A stretch of 8,402 bases of DNA from Candidatus Sulfotelmatobacter sp. GTDB taxonomy: Bacteria > Acidobacteriota > Terriglobia > Terriglobales > Acidobacteriaceae. A model generated the notes under the pieces. The model was not told the DNA's origin. It saw only the letters and a list, made by a program, of their open reading frames with translations, and ran no database searches. This document shows, piece by piece, positions 1 through 7,448 of this stretch (position 1 is the stretch's first letter; each line of letters opens with the position of its first letter). The stretch spans positions 1-8,402 of the forward strand of contig JASIKQ010000451.1 in assembly GCA_030049565.1 (NCBI GenBank), given 5' to 3'. A program made the position numbers and the translations under genes.

Positions 1-968
1 TCCTCGTCGGTGAATCCGGGAATTTTCTTGTAGCGATTCATTACGATGCGCACGCGATCACGTGCCGTCCCTTCCTCGAGAAAAGCGTGAATGCGGCCCG
101 CACTCCACAACGAAACGACATCGGTTTGTGCAACCATGAGCACGGCATTGGAAAGATCGGAGAGCAGCCGAGTCGTCGAGTCCAGCCGGCTGGAGGCATC
201 CACCACGACGAAACGATAATGGTTCACCAGCAAATCGAACAACCGGGCTAACTCGGCGGGTGTCGGTACTGCGGGATACGGCTGTTGCGGACCGGCCAGC
301 AGATGCAAGCCATCCTTGGCCGTGGTCATCAGGCCCTCCAGCAGGGAAGCATCCAGGCGGTGTAAATTCTGCAGCGCGTCAGGAACTCCAAAAGCAGGTC
401 GCAAATTGAGATGAAGCTGAGCATGGCCCACGGGAGCGAAATCCACGAGAACCGCGTTGCCCTTAGCTTGTTGCAAAGCCAGCGCGGTGTTGACGGCAGC
501 GGTGGTTGCGCCCGCGCCTCCTTTGGCGCTCAAAAAAGTGAAGATGCGTGCTTTGCCGGCGCCTCCGTGGGCGCGGGTGCGGTTCGAGCTATAGCGGGTC
601 AGCGCTTCCAGCAGCGCTTCGGATCCAGCGCTGCTATCGAGATATTCGCTCGCTCCGGCGCGCATCGCAGCCACGATTGTGGTGGGTTGTTGCATGGGGC
701 CATTGGCGAAAATGGCGAGCTGAAGAGTGTTGGCCTGAATCAGTTCGATGGCTTTAATGGCAGATTGGGGATTGGCTGGGGCAATATCGATCAACACCAC
801 TTCGGCGCGCTGATCCTGAATCTGTCGCAGGATGGCATCGGCGGGTCCAGCCGGAAACCCTGCGTGGCTGTATACCACTCGCGCCAGGCGAGTGGCTTCA
901 ATGCGGCCCTGCAATTCAGATAAGCGATCGTGATCTTCGGTCAGGAGGGCTACTGAGATGCCATGCAT
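1..968 (-). CDS. cpaE: CpaE/TadZ-like pilus assembly ATPase, 3' end cut off by the window edge
   Basis: Reading the minus strand from the ATG at 968 gives 322 open codons with no stop before the edge; family members are near 400 residues, so the C-terminus is missing. Residues 1-125 resemble a response-regulator receiver fold: acidic pair E11-D12, an aspartate after a hydrophobic strand (VVLID, D61) and AGASEYL near 104-110. The usual beta-4 Thr/Ser and beta-5 Lys are absent, so this is probably a non-phosphorylated pseudo-receiver. Residues 139 onwards are a MinD/ParA-type ATPase: SAKGGAGATT (147-156) is the deviant Walker A, LVDF (174-177) the second motif and FVVVDAS (253-259) the Walker B. 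The tail NRYKKIPGFTDE (311-322) is typical of the CpaE family. Known role: polar localisation and assembly of Tad pili at the inner membrane. An in-frame ATG at 1004 would add 12 residues; neither start has a strong ribosome site. No other tad gene is visible in the window. Confidence 0.88.
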   Translation of the reverse strand, partial: MHGISVALLTEDHDRLSELQGRIEATRLARVVYSHAGFPAGPADAILRQIQDQRAEVVLIDIAPANPQSAIKAIELIQANTLQLAIFANGPMQQPTTIVAAMRAGASEYLDSSAGSEALLEALTRYSSNRTRAHGGAGKARIFTFLSAKGGAGATTAAVNTALALQQAKGNAVLVDFAPVGHAQLHLNLRPAFGVPDALQNLHRLDASLLEGLMTTAKDGLHLLAGPQQPYPAVPTPAELARLFDLLVNHYRFVVVDASSRLDSTTRLLSDLSNAVLMVAQTDVVSLWSAGRIHAFLEEGTARDRVRIVMNRYKKIPGFTDE

Positions 969-1311
969 GGCTCGGTGCTCGCTGATTTCTCTCGCTGTTT
1001 GCATGTTAGAAAGAGAACGTACCGTTCGCCAAGTGACCCAGGTAACCTCAGCACGCAGCGCGTCAACGCATTTCGCTCGCACTCGCGCAAACTACGTCTT
1101 GCGGGGGAACAAGACAGCGTGAGAAGTACAGCAGGGATACTCCCGACAACGGATTGGCGACAAGACATTCTAAGCTAACCGCGAAAGATTGCAAAGCACC
1201 CAAAAGGGCAGTTGCAGGCCTGGTTTGGAAAACAGCAAACGGATCGATTCAACCTGGTTTCGTTCTAAGCCAAGCGATTCGAACCCACTCCCGTTAGCCC
1301 TGACCCTCGAA
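969..1311. other. Intergenic gap between pilZ and cpaE, no gene seen
   Basis: These 343 bases separate two genes of the same strand. Short open frames exist on both strands, but their translations are arginine- and serine-rich without any recognisable motif, and I read them as chance. No terminator-like hairpin with a T tract was found after the PilZ stop. Small structures only: the 8-mer CCTGGTTT occurs twice (1219 and 1253), and GGGATACTCCC at 1134-1144 is a minor inverted repeat. The length suggests that cpaE has its own promoter here rather than being tightly coupled to the PilZ gene, but no convincing -35/-10 pair was found. Confidence 0.5.
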
Positions 1312-1755
1312 TTAATCAACCACGTTGCGTGCGCCGATGGGAATCGGTGCAGCCGGCTGTTCGGCTTCGCCGCCGCCGTGCAAGGCTGAAATTCGCCGGA
1401 AATCGGGGGAAGTGTCCTCGGCTTCAGTGAGATAATCGTATTCCCGAATACACACCGCCACGCCAATTTTGTTTTCTGCACCCTCAGAGGGTTTGATCAG
1501 GCGCAGCACGCGGCCCAGACAACGCACGCGCATGCTCTCGCCCAGAGTTATCTCGGACGGCATCTTCAAAGTAAGTTCAATCTCCGCGCCTTCCCCGATG
1601 CGCATGTCAGTGAATAGAAACGCGCCGCGCGAACTGAGGTCTTGGGTAAAGCCGCGGCCCTCTGCGCCGGTCGAAACATCTCGCAAGGCGACGGGAAGAT
1701 TAAACGTGAAGCGCTGTCCAATGCGGCGTTCAACGCCAACTGGGAGGGCGGTCAT
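1312..1755 (-). CDS. PilZ-domain protein, probable cyclic di-GMP receptor
   Basis: This 147-residue protein is essentially one PilZ domain. Both signature motifs that bind cyclic di-GMP are intact: RxxxR as R11-IGQ-R15 within ERRIGQRF, and DxSxxG as D39-LSSR-G44. The segment GAEIELTLKMP (56-66) and the later IGVAVCIRE (97-105) fit the beta-barrel strands of the family. After about residue 110 comes a charged, low-complexity tail with no recognised domain. The ATG at 1755 is preferred because AAGGA lies 11 bases upstream (1767-1771) and the PilZ motif follows at once. An upstream TTG at 1827 would add 24 residues but lacks support. It is transcribed towards cpaE and divergently from the exporter. 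Inference: it reads cyclic di-GMP and may act on pili, motility or surface polymer synthesis. Its partner cannot be told from the sequence. Confidence 0.9.
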   Translation of the reverse strand: MTALPVGVERRIGQRFTFNLPVALRDVSTGAEGRGFTQDLSSRGAFLFTDMRIGEGAEIELTLKMPSEITLGESMRVRCLGRVLRLIKPSEGAENKIGVAVCIREYDYLTEAEDTSPDFRRISALHGGGEAEQPAAPIPIGARNVVD

Positions 1756-1987
1756 GGGCGCTCGCTTCCTTATGGTTTTGCCGAAAAAACTACCACTGGC
1801 TGCAAAAAACTTCGCTGCGCAACCCAAACTTTAGCGCAGTCGGGCCGGTCTTGGAAGTCAAAAATTTATTGCCCGCGGGATCAATTGTTGCCGACACACT
1901 TCGCTTCGGGAAACTCTCTGCGTGCTATTCCAAGATCGACGCAAGTTATAGTAGTCGAGAAGGCTGAGCGCGTCATCCAAATAATCT

Positions 1988-3343
1988 GTGGCCGAGTCGA
2001 GATTCCCAATCCAGGAAAATGCCGCGACCAACGGTACGGAAACCGCCGACGGCCGCGCTTCAAGGCGGCAAGTGGCCTGGCGGGCGTTGCGTCACCGCAA
2101 CTTTCAGCTTTTCTTCGGCGGACAATTAATCTCCCTGATCGGCACCTGGATGCAGAACGTCGCGCAATCGTGGCTGGTCTACCGCCTCACCGGCTCGGCG
2201 CTGCTGCTTGGCTCGGTCGGATTCGCTGGGCAAATTCCCGTGTTTCTCTTCGCACCCTTGGGCGGCCTCGCCGCCGATCGTCACAACCGCCAGCGCGTGG
2301 TGATCGCCACGCAGACGGCTTCGTTGGTGCTTGCTTTCATTCTGGCGGCGCTGACTTTGACACGCACGGTTCAAGTGTGGCACGTGTTCGTGCTGGCCGC
2401 TCTGTTGGGAGTGGTAAACGCGTTCGATATTCCCGGTCGCCAATCCTTCCTCGTCGATATGGTCGGCAAAGACGATCTGATGAATGCTATCGCGCTTAAC
2501 TCCTCCATGTTCAACGGCGCGCGTGTAATCGGTCCAGCCATTGCAGGAATTTTAGTGGCGAAGATTGGCGAAGGCTGGTGTTTTTTCGCCAACGGCGTCA
2601 GTTATATTGCGGTGATCATCGGGCTGGCTCTGATGCGAGTGCACAGCCCCGCACGCGCCGCGAATGCGTCTCCCTTCGAGCACATGATGGAAGGCTTTCG
2701 TTTTGTCAATCAGACCGCGCCCATTCGCGCGCTGTTGCTGCTGTTAGGTCTGGTGAGCCTGGTTGGCATGCCTTATGTCGTGCTGATGCCCATTTTCGCC
2801 GACCAGATTCTGCACGGTGGCGCGCGCGCATTGGGCATCCTGATGGGCGCAACCGGGGTGGGCGCGCTGCTGGGCGCACTGACGCTCGCCTTCCGAGAAG
2901 GTGTGAAAGGGTTGGGCCGCTGGGTAGCCTGGTGTTGCGCCGGATTCGGCACCAGCCTGATTGTGTTCGCGATGTCTCGCATCTTCTGGCTGTCGGTTGT
3001 TTTGTTGCTGCCCGTCGGTTACTGCATGATGCTTCAGATGGCCTGCTCCAATACCCTGATCCAGGTGATGGTTCCCGACGCCCTGCGCGGCCGGGTCATG
3101 GCCGTCTACTCGATGATGTTCATGGGCATGGCTCCCATTGGCGCGCTGCTCGGCGGAGCCTTTGCTGAGAGTCTGGGCGCGCCGCGCACCGTGGAAATCG
3201 GCGGCCTGGCATGCATCGCAGGCGCGTGCTGGTTCGCGCTGCATCTGCCGAAAATCCGCATAGAAGCCCGGCGTCTCATCATCGCTCAAGCCGTCGCTGG
3301 CGGCGAACCTGCCGAAATGACCACGCAGCCTGTCGAAGATTAA
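1988..3343 (+). CDS. MFS transporter, EntS/MFS_3-like exporter
   Basis: A 451-residue major facilitator with about twelve hydrophobic segments between residues 38 and 420. The first cytoplasmic loop carries the MFS motif A as GGLAADRHNRQRV (92-104). DIPGRQSFLVDMV (147-159) and NSSMFNGARVIGPAIAG (171-187) follow the pattern of the EntS / transmembrane secretion effector group. So does VPDALRGRVMAVYSM (362-376), which begins the second half's conserved loop and leads into MAPIGALLGG (381-390). Members export siderophores, macrolides or other small molecules by proton antiport across the inner membrane; the substrate here is unknown. The start is GTG at 1988 and has no clear Shine-Dalgarno site. 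A second GTG at 2072 (residue 29, before AWRALRHRNFQLFF) would keep the whole membrane domain and drop a hydrophilic leader, so the N-terminus is uncertain. It lies divergent from the PilZ gene and 193 bases before the receptor gene. Confidence 0.9.
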   Translation: MAESRFPIQENAATNGTETADGRASRRQVAWRALRHRNFQLFFGGQLISLIGTWMQNVAQSWLVYRLTGSALLLGSVGFAGQIPVFLFAPLGGLAADRHNRQRVVIATQTASLVLAFILAALTLTRTVQVWHVFVLAALLGVVNAFDIPGRQSFLVDMVGKDDLMNAIALNSSMFNGARVIGPAIAGILVAKIGEGWCFFANGVSYIAVIIGLALMRVHSPARAANASPFEHMMEGFRFVNQTAPIRALLLLLGLVSLVGMPYVVLMPIFADQILHGGARALGILMGATGVGALLGALTLAFREGVKGLGRWVAWCCAGFGTSLIVFAMSRIFWLSVVLLLPVGYCMMLQMACSNTLIQVMVPDALRGRVMAVYSMMFMGMAPIGALLGGAFAESLGAPRTVEIGGLACIAGACWFALHLPKIRIEARRLIIAQAVAGGEPAEMTTQPVED

Positions 3344-3415
3344 TCCTCCGTTTTTCTTATCACAAAAATCGATGAGACGAATCGAATGCGGCCATCACCC
3401 CGCTGCGCATATTTC

Positions 3416-3445
3416 TTGAACATTGGCTGAAGATCGTGATATATG
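3416..3445 (+). promoter_or_regulatory. Possible sigma-70-type promoter of the receptor gene
   Basis: TTGAAC at 3416-3421 is followed after 17-18 bases by ATATAT/TATATG (3439-3445). Each hexamer matches about four of six consensus positions. It lies between the exporter stop and the receptor start and would give a leader of roughly 85 bases. No experimental support; consensus for this phylum is only assumed. Confidence 0.33.
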
Positions 3446-3526
3446 GGTGTACTCGCAGCGCGTTAGTGTGTCTCCCAGTTATCTTTGCTGCAATGCGCGC
3501 GTGAGCCAACAGTCATTCGCTCCTTC

Positions 3527-3531
3527 GGAGG
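3527..3531 (+). promoter_or_regulatory. Shine-Dalgarno site fixing the receptor start
   Basis: GGAGG stands five bases before the ATG at 3537 and is the best ribosome site in the window. It decides for this start over an in-frame TTG at 3423. That longer reading would put 38 non-hydrophobic residues in front of an otherwise normal signal peptide. Confidence 0.8.
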
Positions 3532-3536
3532 AAACG

Positions 3537-6500
3537 ATGTATTCACTTCGCAAGCTGATAGTGGCATCTGGTCTGTTTGTGGCGGTGTCTTCCGGCATGA
3601 TTTTCGGGCAAGGCGGCGCTACCGGCGCAATTGGAGGAGTGGTTCAAGACCCGACGGGAGCCGTCATCGCCAGTGCCAAGGTGACTATCAAGAATGAAGC
3701 TACCGGCGAAGTGCTGCGCGTTGTGAACACGGACACTTCAGGATCATTCGCGGCGACGCTTTTGCCTGTCGGCACCTACTCAGTGACGGTGAGCGCGGCA
3801 AACTTCCCCGTCACCACCTTTCCGGGGATTGTGGTGCGCATCACGGAAACCACCCGCATGACCGCAGTCATGAAAGTCACTACCGTGAAAGAAGTGGTGG
3901 AAGTCCAGTCCCAGGTGGAGCAGATCAATACTACCGACGCGACTACAGGCCAATCTGTGGGATCCCAGACCATCGCCAGTCTTCCTCTGGCCACGCGCAA
4001 TTTCCAGCAATTGCTCGACCTCTCGGCCGGCGCCACTGCCAACTTGAATAATGCCGCCGCGCTCGGCCGTGGCGATGTGCGTATCGACGTAAATGGCGGA
4101 AGAGAAGATAACAACAACTATCTGATCGAAGGAGTTTCCGCCTCTGACTATTCCTTCGGAGAACTCACGTATACACCCGTCCCCAACCCCGACGACGTGC
4201 AGGAATTCAAGGTCAGCACCAGCCTCTATGACGCAACTCAGGGCCGTAATGGCGGCGGTAACATCAACGCCATCCTGAAAGGCGGCACTTCTAACTTCCA
4301 CGGAGATCTGTGGGAGTATTTCCGCAACTCCAAACTGGATGCCGGCGACTACTTCCTAGGGCCCTTCAGGCTCCAGCAGAACATTTTCGGCGGCGATTTC
4401 GGCGGCCCGGTTGGCCCGAAGGCGAAGCTGGGCTACTTCTACGTGAACTACGAAGGAACGCGGCAGCGCAGTGGCGACTCGCTGGGAACGTATATCAACA
4501 CTTCGATCCCGGTCTTGCCCGGTGGCCCCGGTAGCCGCACGCCTGCAGCCCTCGAAGCCGTATTCAGCAGCCCGGCATCCACCAACTGCCCTGCCATTGG
4601 CTTTAACACGATTTTCCCCGGCGGTATCGATCCGGTCGCGCGGGCACTACTCAATGCCACCGGAGACCAGTTTGGCGGGGCCGGCGGCTATCTCGTTCCC
4701 ACGGTCCCGGGAACTCCCGGCGTCACGCAGACCTTCAACCCTGCTACTGGTACCTGTCAATCTTCCGTGAACTACGGGCCGTTAGTTCTCAGCGTTCCCG
4801 GCAGGTATACCGACGATCAATTTACCGCCAACTGGGACCGTGATTTCAATCATAGCAAGGATCGTGTCTCGGAACGCTTCTTCTGGTCGGATTCGGAAAC
4901 CTACGAACCGTTCGGCGCTGACAACCTGCAAGTTCAAACTGGCTATCCCGCGTATGCCACCAACCTGAACTTTCCTCTCGACGTTCCCTTGCGCGGAAGG
5001 TTCGGCAGCATCGCCGAGACTCACTCCTTCAGCAACTCGCTGATCAATGAGTTTCGTTTCGGTGTGAACATAATCAGTGATGCTTTGTTGAACGTTCACG
5101 TGCCCGGAACCTCGCCCGCCGACCTAGGCATGTATAACCAGTACGGGCAGCCGAACATGTACAGGTTCCAATTCGCATCCTGGCAACTGGGACCGTTCCC
5201 GAATGAACCGCAGAAAGCATTATCCGATTCCTTTGTCTATCTCGACACGGTGAGCTGGACCAGAGGACATCACCAGTTGCGCTTCGGCGGCGAAATCGAT
5301 CGCGTTTCCGATCGCCGTGTTCTTCCCGTGCTCGATACTGGCCTGGCCTACATTTTGAGCGGCGATGGCACCTCCGGCACGGCTGATTTCCAGAACTTTC
5401 TGGGCGGCTATACGGGAAACGGCGGCTTTGCTGAAGCGGGTAGTGGCGCTGCCAATCACGACTATCACATTCCATCCTTCGGCGCGTTCGTGCAGGATGA
5501 CTATCGGGCCACGCAAAGTTTGACACTTAATTTGGGTCTTCGGACCGAGTGGGTTGGCGCAGCTTCCGACAGCCTCTGTCACTTGGGAAACGCGGTGCTG
5601 AACAACGCTAATACGATCGGCAACATCTTCGTGTTTCCCAGTTGCGTGAGCAAATATGGTTTCTCGGGCTTCACGGGCACGCTGAATGACGCTGCGCTAA
5701 ACAACGAATACTCCACCGTGTTGGAACCGCGCATCGGCTTCGCCTACGACTTGTTGGGCAGGCACAATACCGTGATCCGGGGTGGTTACGGCATCTACAG
5801 CGTGCGCGAAGATATCGGCGCAGTCGACAACCTGTCGTTCACGTCTCCCTTCTTTCCGATCGTCGCCGGACCAAGCGTGCCGGGAAAAATGGGCTGTCTG
5901 TTCAATCAGACGGCGACAGCAGGGACGCCTTGCACGGGGCCGGGTGTGACGTTTCCTCTTCCTGACCTTGGCCAGGTCAGCCCGTGCTTTGTGCCACAGG
6001 CTTCGGTTTTTCTGGGTTTTGCGGGAGACACTGCCTTCCCGGCGGGCGACACAACCGGAAGTCCGACGTTCGGCCCGGCCGTGGTTTCCAACTCGTCCTG
6101 CCCGAGTACCACTAATCCCGTAGGCACCCTATTGCCCTCGGCCGACTTTTTCGGCCTTGCCGTTCCCTTGCACTGGGAAGTTCCCACTACACAGCAATGG
6201 AATTTGACGATTCAGCGACAGTTAGGCAGAAATTGGGTGCTTGAGCTCGGATACGTGGGCACCAAGGGCACGCACCTGCGTTCAACATTCGATCCGGACC
6301 AATCGCTCCTGGCTGGGCCCGGAGGTGCAGGCCAGCTTGCCCCGATTAGCCTCACGTGCCATGCGAACTGCCTCAACGGCGATCCCAACGGCACCCAATT
6401 CGTGATCAACACAAACACGACCTCCAATGCCTGGGCGCGAGCGCCATACTTAGGCGTCAATCCGGTTGCGTTGGAAGCGTTTTATCCCAATTCCGATTCT

Positions 6501-7292
6501 CACTACAGCGCCTTACAGGCCACCGTCTCGCACCGCTTTTCCAAGGGGCTGTATTTCCAGAGCGCCTATACATGGTCCAAGTCGATCGACGACGTTTCGA
6601 CCGCCAGCGTGGCGTTCGTGACGCGCGTCAACGACCAGAATAGCGGGCTGGCCTCCCGCGGCCTTTCCGACTTCGACCATCCCCAGCGATTCGTTGCCAG
6701 CCTCAACTACAACTTACCGTTCTTTGCCAGTCGGCACGATGCGACGGGGTACGTGCTGGGCGGTTGGGAGGTGGATAGCGTGATCGTCGCAGAATCAGGC
6801 TCGCCGATCACGATTGCTGATGTGGACGGCGCCACGGCCTACGCACCCCCTAGCCCTCCTGAAGCTACCGCAAACTTTGCTCCCGGCTTCAGTTGCGGCA
6901 ACGCCCTGAATAGCGGCAGTCTGCCCACGAAGATCGCCAATTGGGTCAACCCCGCCGCCTACACACCGGTCCTGCCCGTGCCGAACTCCCCTGACGGTGC
7001 CACCGGTTTTGGCAACTCTCCGCGCAACTGCATCCTCGGTCCAAGGCAGTCGAACGTGGACTTCACGCTGGGCAAGATGTTCAAGATCGGCGAACGTCAG
7101 GACCTGCGCTTCCGCGCCGAGTTCTTTAACCTGTTCAATCATCCATCTTTCCAGAATCCGCAATTTACCGGGAATGCGGACGTCGAAGCCGGCTCCTGTC
7201 CCGGGGCTTCGACCACCTGTCACGTGGGCCAAATCACGGCCACGAACGGCACACCCCGGCTCATCCAGTTCTCGTTGAAGTATTCGTTTTAG
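3537..7292 (+). CDS. TonB-dependent receptor-like outer-membrane protein with N-terminal carboxypeptidase-regulatory-like domain (Oar type)
   Basis: A 1251-residue outer-membrane protein. Residues 1-25 form a signal peptide (MYSLRK, a hydrophobic stretch, cleavage probably near the Gln/Gly after 24). Residues about 30-115 are a carboxypeptidase-regulatory-like beta-sandwich (GGVVQDPTGAVIASAKVTIK, then GTYSVTVSAANF). About 135-275 form the plug: LPLATRNFQQLLDLSAG (149-165), NGGREDNNNYLIEGV (186-200), DVQEFKVSTSLYDATQGRNGG (220-240) and FHGDLWEYFRNSKLDA (254-269). The rest is barrel, with the familiar WEVPTTQQWNLTIQRQLG from 880, SALQATVSHRFSKGLYFQSAYTWSKSIDD near 990-1020, FRAEFFNLFNHPSFQNPQF near 1190 and a C-terminal strand ending in Phe (YSF), as BamA substrates do. 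There are fourteen cysteines, all between 351 and 1228. The family imports or binds large substrates such as oligosaccharides or peptides; no substrate can be assigned, and no SusD-like partner or enzyme gene is adjacent. Two stops in tandem (TAG TGA) end the frame. Confidence 0.93.
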   Translation: MYSLRKLIVASGLFVAVSSGMIFGQGGATGAIGGVVQDPTGAVIASAKVTIKNEATGEVLRVVNTDTSGSFAATLLPVGTYSVTVSAANFPVTTFPGIVVRITETTRMTAVMKVTTVKEVVEVQSQVEQINTTDATTGQSVGSQTIASLPLATRNFQQLLDLSAGATANLNNAAALGRGDVRIDVNGGREDNNNYLIEGVSASDYSFGELTYTPVPNPDDVQEFKVSTSLYDATQGRNGGGNINAILKGGTSNFHGDLWEYFRNSKLDAGDYFLGPFRLQQNIFGGDFGGPVGPKAKLGYFYVNYEGTRQRSGDSLGTYINTSIPVLPGGPGSRTPAALEAVFSSPASTNCPAIGFNTIFPGGIDPVARALLNATGDQFGGAGGYLVPTVPGTPGVTQTFNPATGTCQSSVNYGPLVLSVPGRYTDDQFTANWDRDFNHSKDRVSERFFWSDSETYEPFGADNLQVQTGYPAYATNLNFPLDVPLRGRFGSIAETHSFSNSLINEFRFGVNIISDALLNVHVPGTSPADLGMYNQYGQPNMYRFQFASWQLGPFPNEPQKALSDSFVYLDTVSWTRGHHQLRFGGEIDRVSDRRVLPVLDTGLAYILSGDGTSGTADFQNFLGGYTGNGGFAEAGSGAANHDYHIPSFGAFVQDDYRATQSLTLNLGLRTEWVGAASDSLCHLGNAVLNNANTIGNIFVFPSCVSKYGFSGFTGTLNDAALNNEYSTVLEPRIGFAYDLLGRHNTVIRGGYGIYSVREDIGAVDNLSFTSPFFPIVAGPSVPGKMGCLFNQTATAGTPCTGPGVTFPLPDLGQVSPCFVPQASVFLGFAGDTAFPAGDTTGSPTFGPAVVSNSSCPSTTNPVGTLLPSADFFGLAVPLHWEVPTTQQWNLTIQRQLGRNWVLELGYVGTKGTHLRSTFDPDQSLLAGPGGAGQLAPISLTCHANCLNGDPNGTQFVINTNTTSNAWARAPYLGVNPVALEAFYPNSDSHYSALQATVSHRFSKGLYFQSAYTWSKSIDDVSTASVAFVTRVNDQNSGLASRGLSDFDHPQRFVASLNYNLPFFASRHDATGYVLGGWEVDSVIVAESGSPITIADVDGATAYAPPSPPEATANFAPGFSCGNALNSGSLPTKIANWVNPAAYTPVLPVPNSPDGATGFGNSPRNCILGPRQSNVDFTLGKMFKIGERQDLRFRAEFFNLFNHPSFQNPQFTGNADVEAGSCPGASTTCHVGQITATNGTPRLIQFSLKYSF

Positions 7293-7362
7293 TGAAGAGA
7301 ACGGCGGTTTAGTAAATGGAAATTTAGAGGTAGGAACTACTCGCGGGAAAACTCGACCAACA

Positions 7363-7399
7363 GATGCGGGGCACGATATTCAGTATCGTGCCTCGCGTC
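7363..7399. repeat. Long inverted repeat (16-bp hairpin) between two convergent 3' ends
   Basis: Bases 7363-7378 pair with 7384-7399 around the 5-base loop TTCAG. The inner nine pairs are perfect (GGCACGATA with TATCGTGCC), and the outer seven include two G-U wobbles. The site lies 70 bases after the receptor stop and 49 bases from the bactofilin stop, so it faces both transcripts. No T tract follows on the plus strand, and only a short TTTT about 10 bases beyond the stem follows on the minus strand. It is therefore not a textbook intrinsic terminator. It may be a bidirectional terminator or 3'-end stabiliser, or a REP/BIME-type dispersed element. The structure itself is certain; the function is not. 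Confidence 0.8.
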
Positions 7400-7448
7400 A
7401 TTAGAATTCGACTTCCCTTGGAACTGCGTAAGGTGCCCTCGCAACGAA

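Noticed and set aside
411..923. 170-residue open frame on the plus strand inside cpaE
   Set aside because: It is antisense to the well-supported CpaE reading frame, and its translation shows no domain or motif.
963..1178. 71-residue plus-strand open frame covering the pilZ-cpaE gap
   Set aside because: It begins inside the cpaE start region on the other strand, has no ribosome site and encodes an Arg/Ser-rich sequence without recognisable features.
1276..1286. tRNA T-loop-like string on the minus strand (GGGTTCGAATC)
   Set aside because: The flanking bases do not pair into a T stem (GTGGG against CGCTT), and no acceptor, D or anticodon arm could be built around it.
1807..1833. Sigma-28-like promoter for the PilZ gene (TAAAGTTT, 11 bases, then CGAAGTTT on the minus strand)
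   Set aside because: The first half looks good, but the second half does not resemble GCCGATAA, so the match is probably chance.
1947..1952. TATAGT as a -10 box for the exporter gene
   Set aside because: It matches five of six consensus bases, but nothing like a -35 hexamer lies 16-18 bases upstream. Too weak to list as a feature.
2744..3289. 181-residue minus-strand open frame inside the exporter gene
   Set aside because: The translation is rich in His, Gln and Ala and is typical of antisense reading of a GC-rich membrane-protein gene; the exporter frame is unambiguous.
3423..3536. N-terminal extension of the receptor from a TTG codon at 3423
   Set aside because: It would place 38 hydrophilic residues before a typical signal peptide, has no ribosome site and overlaps the possible promoter. 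The ATG at 3537 has a strong Shine-Dalgarno site.
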